Positions 12,920 through 14,295 of a stretch of DNA of 14,295 nt are shown here, piece after piece (the stretch's first letter is position 1; every line of letters begins with the position of its first letter). The DNA comes from an uncultured Collinsella sp. Its GTDB lineage: Bacteria; Actinomycetota; Coriobacteriia; Coriobacteriales; Coriobacteriaceae. The notes beneath the pieces are model-generated. The model ran no database searches. It was not told where the DNA came from and saw only the letters and a program-made list of their open reading frames with translations. The DNA lies in NCBI GenBank assembly GCA_958348565.1, contig CATVZP010000047.1, positions 1 through 14,295 of the forward strand. Reading direction: 5' to 3'. Made by a program: the position numbers and the translations under genes.

Positions 12920-13912
12920 ATGACTACTCAGGAACAGGTTAAGGATGTCGTTTCCCAGGTTTTGGCTGACAAGGCAGACAAGGGCGGCATCAAGCGCGTC
13001 GTGTGGATTGGCGCCGGCGGATCCAACGGCGGCAACTATCCTGCTCAGTACTTTATGGAGCACGAGGCCACGCAGGTCGTGAGCTCCAGCTACACCAGCA
13101 ACGAGTTCGTGCACGCAACCCCCGCCTACGTTAACGAGAACACCCTGGCCGTCGTCGTGTCCATGCGCGGCACCAAGGAGACCATCGTCGCCGCCCAGGT
13201 CGCCAAGGACCACGGCGCCAGCACCATCGCCATCTATGTTGACGAGTCCGCCCTCACCGAGGTCTGCGACTACAAGATCCAGTACGACAGCCTGGCCGTC
13301 GACGAGTCCTGCATGGGCCGTACCAACTCCGCCGTCGTGACCATGATCGCCATGGAGCTTACGCAGCAGACCGAGGGTTATGCCGAGTACGAGACCGCTA
13401 TGGCCGCGTTCGACTTGGTCGACCCCATCTATCGCAAGGCCGTCGAGTACACCCGTCCGCTCGCTGCCAAGTGGGCCGAGCAGAATGCCGACAAGCCCTG
13501 CATCAACGTCATGGCCCAGGGCCCGCTCTTTGGTGCCGCCTACGTCTTTAGCATCTGCAACGTGCAGGAGATGCTGCAGATCGATTCCTGCACCATCAAC
13601 ACTTGCGACTTCTTCCACGGCCCCTTCGAGATTCTGGACAAGCGCACCTCGCTGTTCCAGCTCATCAGCGTCGGCCGCAGTCGCTGCAACGATGAGCGCG
13701 GCATCCGCTTCGTCAACCAGTACGGTGGCGAGCGCGTCTATCAGCTCGACGCCAAGGAGCTCGGCCTCAACGACATCAAGGACAGCGTGAGCGAATACTT
13801 CAACCACCTGATCTTTGCGCCGATTCTCAACAACGTGTACATGCGTGCGCTCTCTGTCGTCACGCACAAGGACTACATGACGCGCCGCTACATGTGGAAG
13901 CTGGATTATTAG
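12920..13912 (+). CDS. SIS-domain sugar-phosphate deglycase, FrlB/FraB-like
   Basis: The protein has 330 residues; the ATG at 12920 is ten bases after AAAGG. It has two SIS (sugar isomerase) domains: the first with WIGAGGSNGG (29-38) and SMRGTKETI (81-89), the second with QGPLFGAAYVF (200-210) and FFHGPFEILD (231-240). Glu217 and His233 lie 16 residues apart, the spacing of the catalytic Glu214/His230 pair of Salmonella FraB. The terminal RRYMWKLDY resembles the end of E. coli FrlB. These enzymes cleave 6-phosphorylated Amadori products (such as fructoselysine or glucoselysine 6-phosphate) to glucose 6-phosphate and the free amino acid in the cytoplasm. Which amine is used here cannot be told. 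The partner kinase and transporter are not in the window. A divergent GntR regulator and shared operator boxes suggest induction by substrate. Gut Collinsella has been reported to consume fructoselysine, which fits. Confidence 0.87.
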   Translation: MTTQEQVKDVVSQVLADKADKGGIKRVVWIGAGGSNGGNYPAQYFMEHEATQVVSSSYTSNEFVHATPAYVNENTLAVVVSMRGTKETIVAAQVAKDHGASTIAIYVDESALTEVCDYKIQYDSLAVDESCMGRTNSAVVTMIAMELTQQTEGYAEYETAMAAFDLVDPIYRKAVEYTRPLAAKWAEQNADKPCINVMAQGPLFGAAYVFSICNVQEMLQIDSCTINTCDFFHGPFEILDKRTSLFQLISVGRSRCNDERGIRFVNQYGGERVYQLDAKELGLNDIKDSVSEYFNHLIFAPILNNVYMRALSVVTHKDYMTRRYMWKLDY

Positions 13913-13938
13913 TTACGGCGTTTTACCAAACGCCGTAA
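13913..13938. repeat. Perfect hairpin right after the deglycase stop
   Basis: An 11-bp perfect stem (TTACGGCGTTT, 13913-13923, with 13928-13938) has a four-base loop and begins immediately after the TAG. There is no T tract, so it is an RNA-stabilising or REP-like hairpin rather than a standard terminator. Confidence 0.65.
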
Positions 13939-14051
13939 CGGCTCGACGCTGCAAACCCACCTGAGCGGCAATCTGCCTTTCAGCTTCAGCGGCATGACCA
14001 GAAGGTCAATGCCGCTTCGCTTCAAGGCACCTTGCTCGCTCAGGTGGGTTT
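13936..14051. repeat. Structured intergenic element containing dispersed repeat copy B
   Basis: The left end matches the repeat after mfd (TCGACGCTGCAAAC, then GGCAATCTG). A perfect 15-bp inverted repeat (13953-13967 with 14037-14051) encloses TGCCTT/AAGGCA (13974-13979 with 14024-14029) and an inner stem AGCGGCATGACC/GGTCAATGCCGCT (13988-13999 with 14004-14016, one bulge). The arms nest to form a long branched hairpin. No coding frame in it is convincing. It could be a non-autonomous repeat or a structured 3' untranslated region. Confidence 0.6.
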
Positions 14052-14117
14052 TCGCTGGCGTTGCCAAAGCATCGGCGTCGCCTTGGCCCAGATGCGGCAC
14101 TTGGAGACGTTCGGCAC

Positions 14118-14195
14118 TTGGGGACAGTCCTAGTCATTGGGGACAGGTTACTTTGCACCAAGTTGGCGCATATGAACCTGACCCCTTTGCACCAA
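14118..14195. repeat. REP-like repeats with GGGGACAG and CTTTGCACCAA motifs
   Basis: TTGGGGACAG occurs at 14118 and 14137, 19 bases apart. CTTTGCACCAA occurs at 14151 and 14185, 34 bases apart. GGGGACAGGTT (14139-14149) pairs with AACCTGACCCC (14175-14185) with one mismatch, and TGCACCAA/TTGGCGCA forms an inner stem. Motifs of this type often accompany REP-associated tyrosine transposases; no such gene is in the window. Confidence 0.55.
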
Positions 14196-14234
14196 TGGGT
14201 TGTAGCGGTAGAGCAGATTTTTCCGCTCGCCGAT

Positions 14235-14295
14235 TTGTGTCTTGAAAAATGTATATAACGACTATAACGTAGTGTGAAACATATTGGAAACAATA
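14235..14295 (+). promoter_or_regulatory. AT-rich stretch, possible promoter of the next gene
   Basis: Base composition drops sharply to AT-rich. TTGAAA (14242-14247) is followed after 15 bases by TATAAC (14263-14268), and TATAACGAC/TATAACGTA form a nine-base-period direct repeat (14254-14271). The spacing is short for a standard promoter, and the gene it would serve lies outside the window. Confidence 0.3.

Noticed and set aside
12893..13867. A 324-codon minus-strand frame opposite the deglycase
   Set aside because: Antisense shadow with repetitive Val/Asp/Gly/His composition; the plus-strand SIS protein keeps its active-site residues.
13936..14055. tRNA or known riboswitch in the branched hairpin
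   Set aside because: The arms are too long and lack tRNA landmarks such as a T-loop GGTTCGA or CCA end, and no riboswitch core that I recognise is present.

Overview
The window looks like a chromosomal segment of a high-GC, Gram-positive gut actinobacterium, most likely Collinsella or a close relative in the Coriobacteriia. This is an inference from gene content and style: GC-rich coding sequence with long antisense shadow ORFs, InlB-type B-repeat surface protein, FHA/kinase signalling genes, and an Amadori-product deglycase. No marker gene in the window proves the genus.

Region 1 (1-1210): the 3' end of a repeat-rich, probably sortase-anchored surface protein, closed by a strong terminator. 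A second hairpin separates it from the convergent genes that follow.

Region 2 (1234-5429, minus strand): three genes read in the order FHA protein, membrane serine/threonine-type kinase, second FHA protein. The two FHA proteins are paralogues with the same uncharacterised N-terminal region. The kinase carries a transmembrane segment with a twin-arginine-like motif and an extracytoplasmic domain resembling DUF6273. A 19-bp hairpin separates the first FHA gene from the other two, and a nine-base G tract lies between its ribosome binding site and start codon. This cassette is the best candidate here for a little-described system.

Region 3 (5430-11376, plus strand): mfd (transcription-repair coupling factor), a PAP2-family membrane phosphatase and a threonine-aldolase-like PLP enzyme. 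They are closely spaced and end at a strong terminator. A terminator-like hairpin lies just upstream of mfd, and a short dispersed repeat follows its stop codon.

Region 4 (11393-14295): a GNAT acetyltransferase converges on a GntR/UTRA regulator, with a REP-like palindrome spanning both stop codons. The regulator is divergent from a SIS-domain sugar-phosphate deglycase of the FrlB/FraB type. Their shared intergenic region holds an array of TGTAT/ATACA boxes, so the regulator probably controls both genes. The last 380 bases carry no convincing gene but hold several nested hairpins and REP-like repeats, then an AT-rich stretch that may be the promoter of the next gene.
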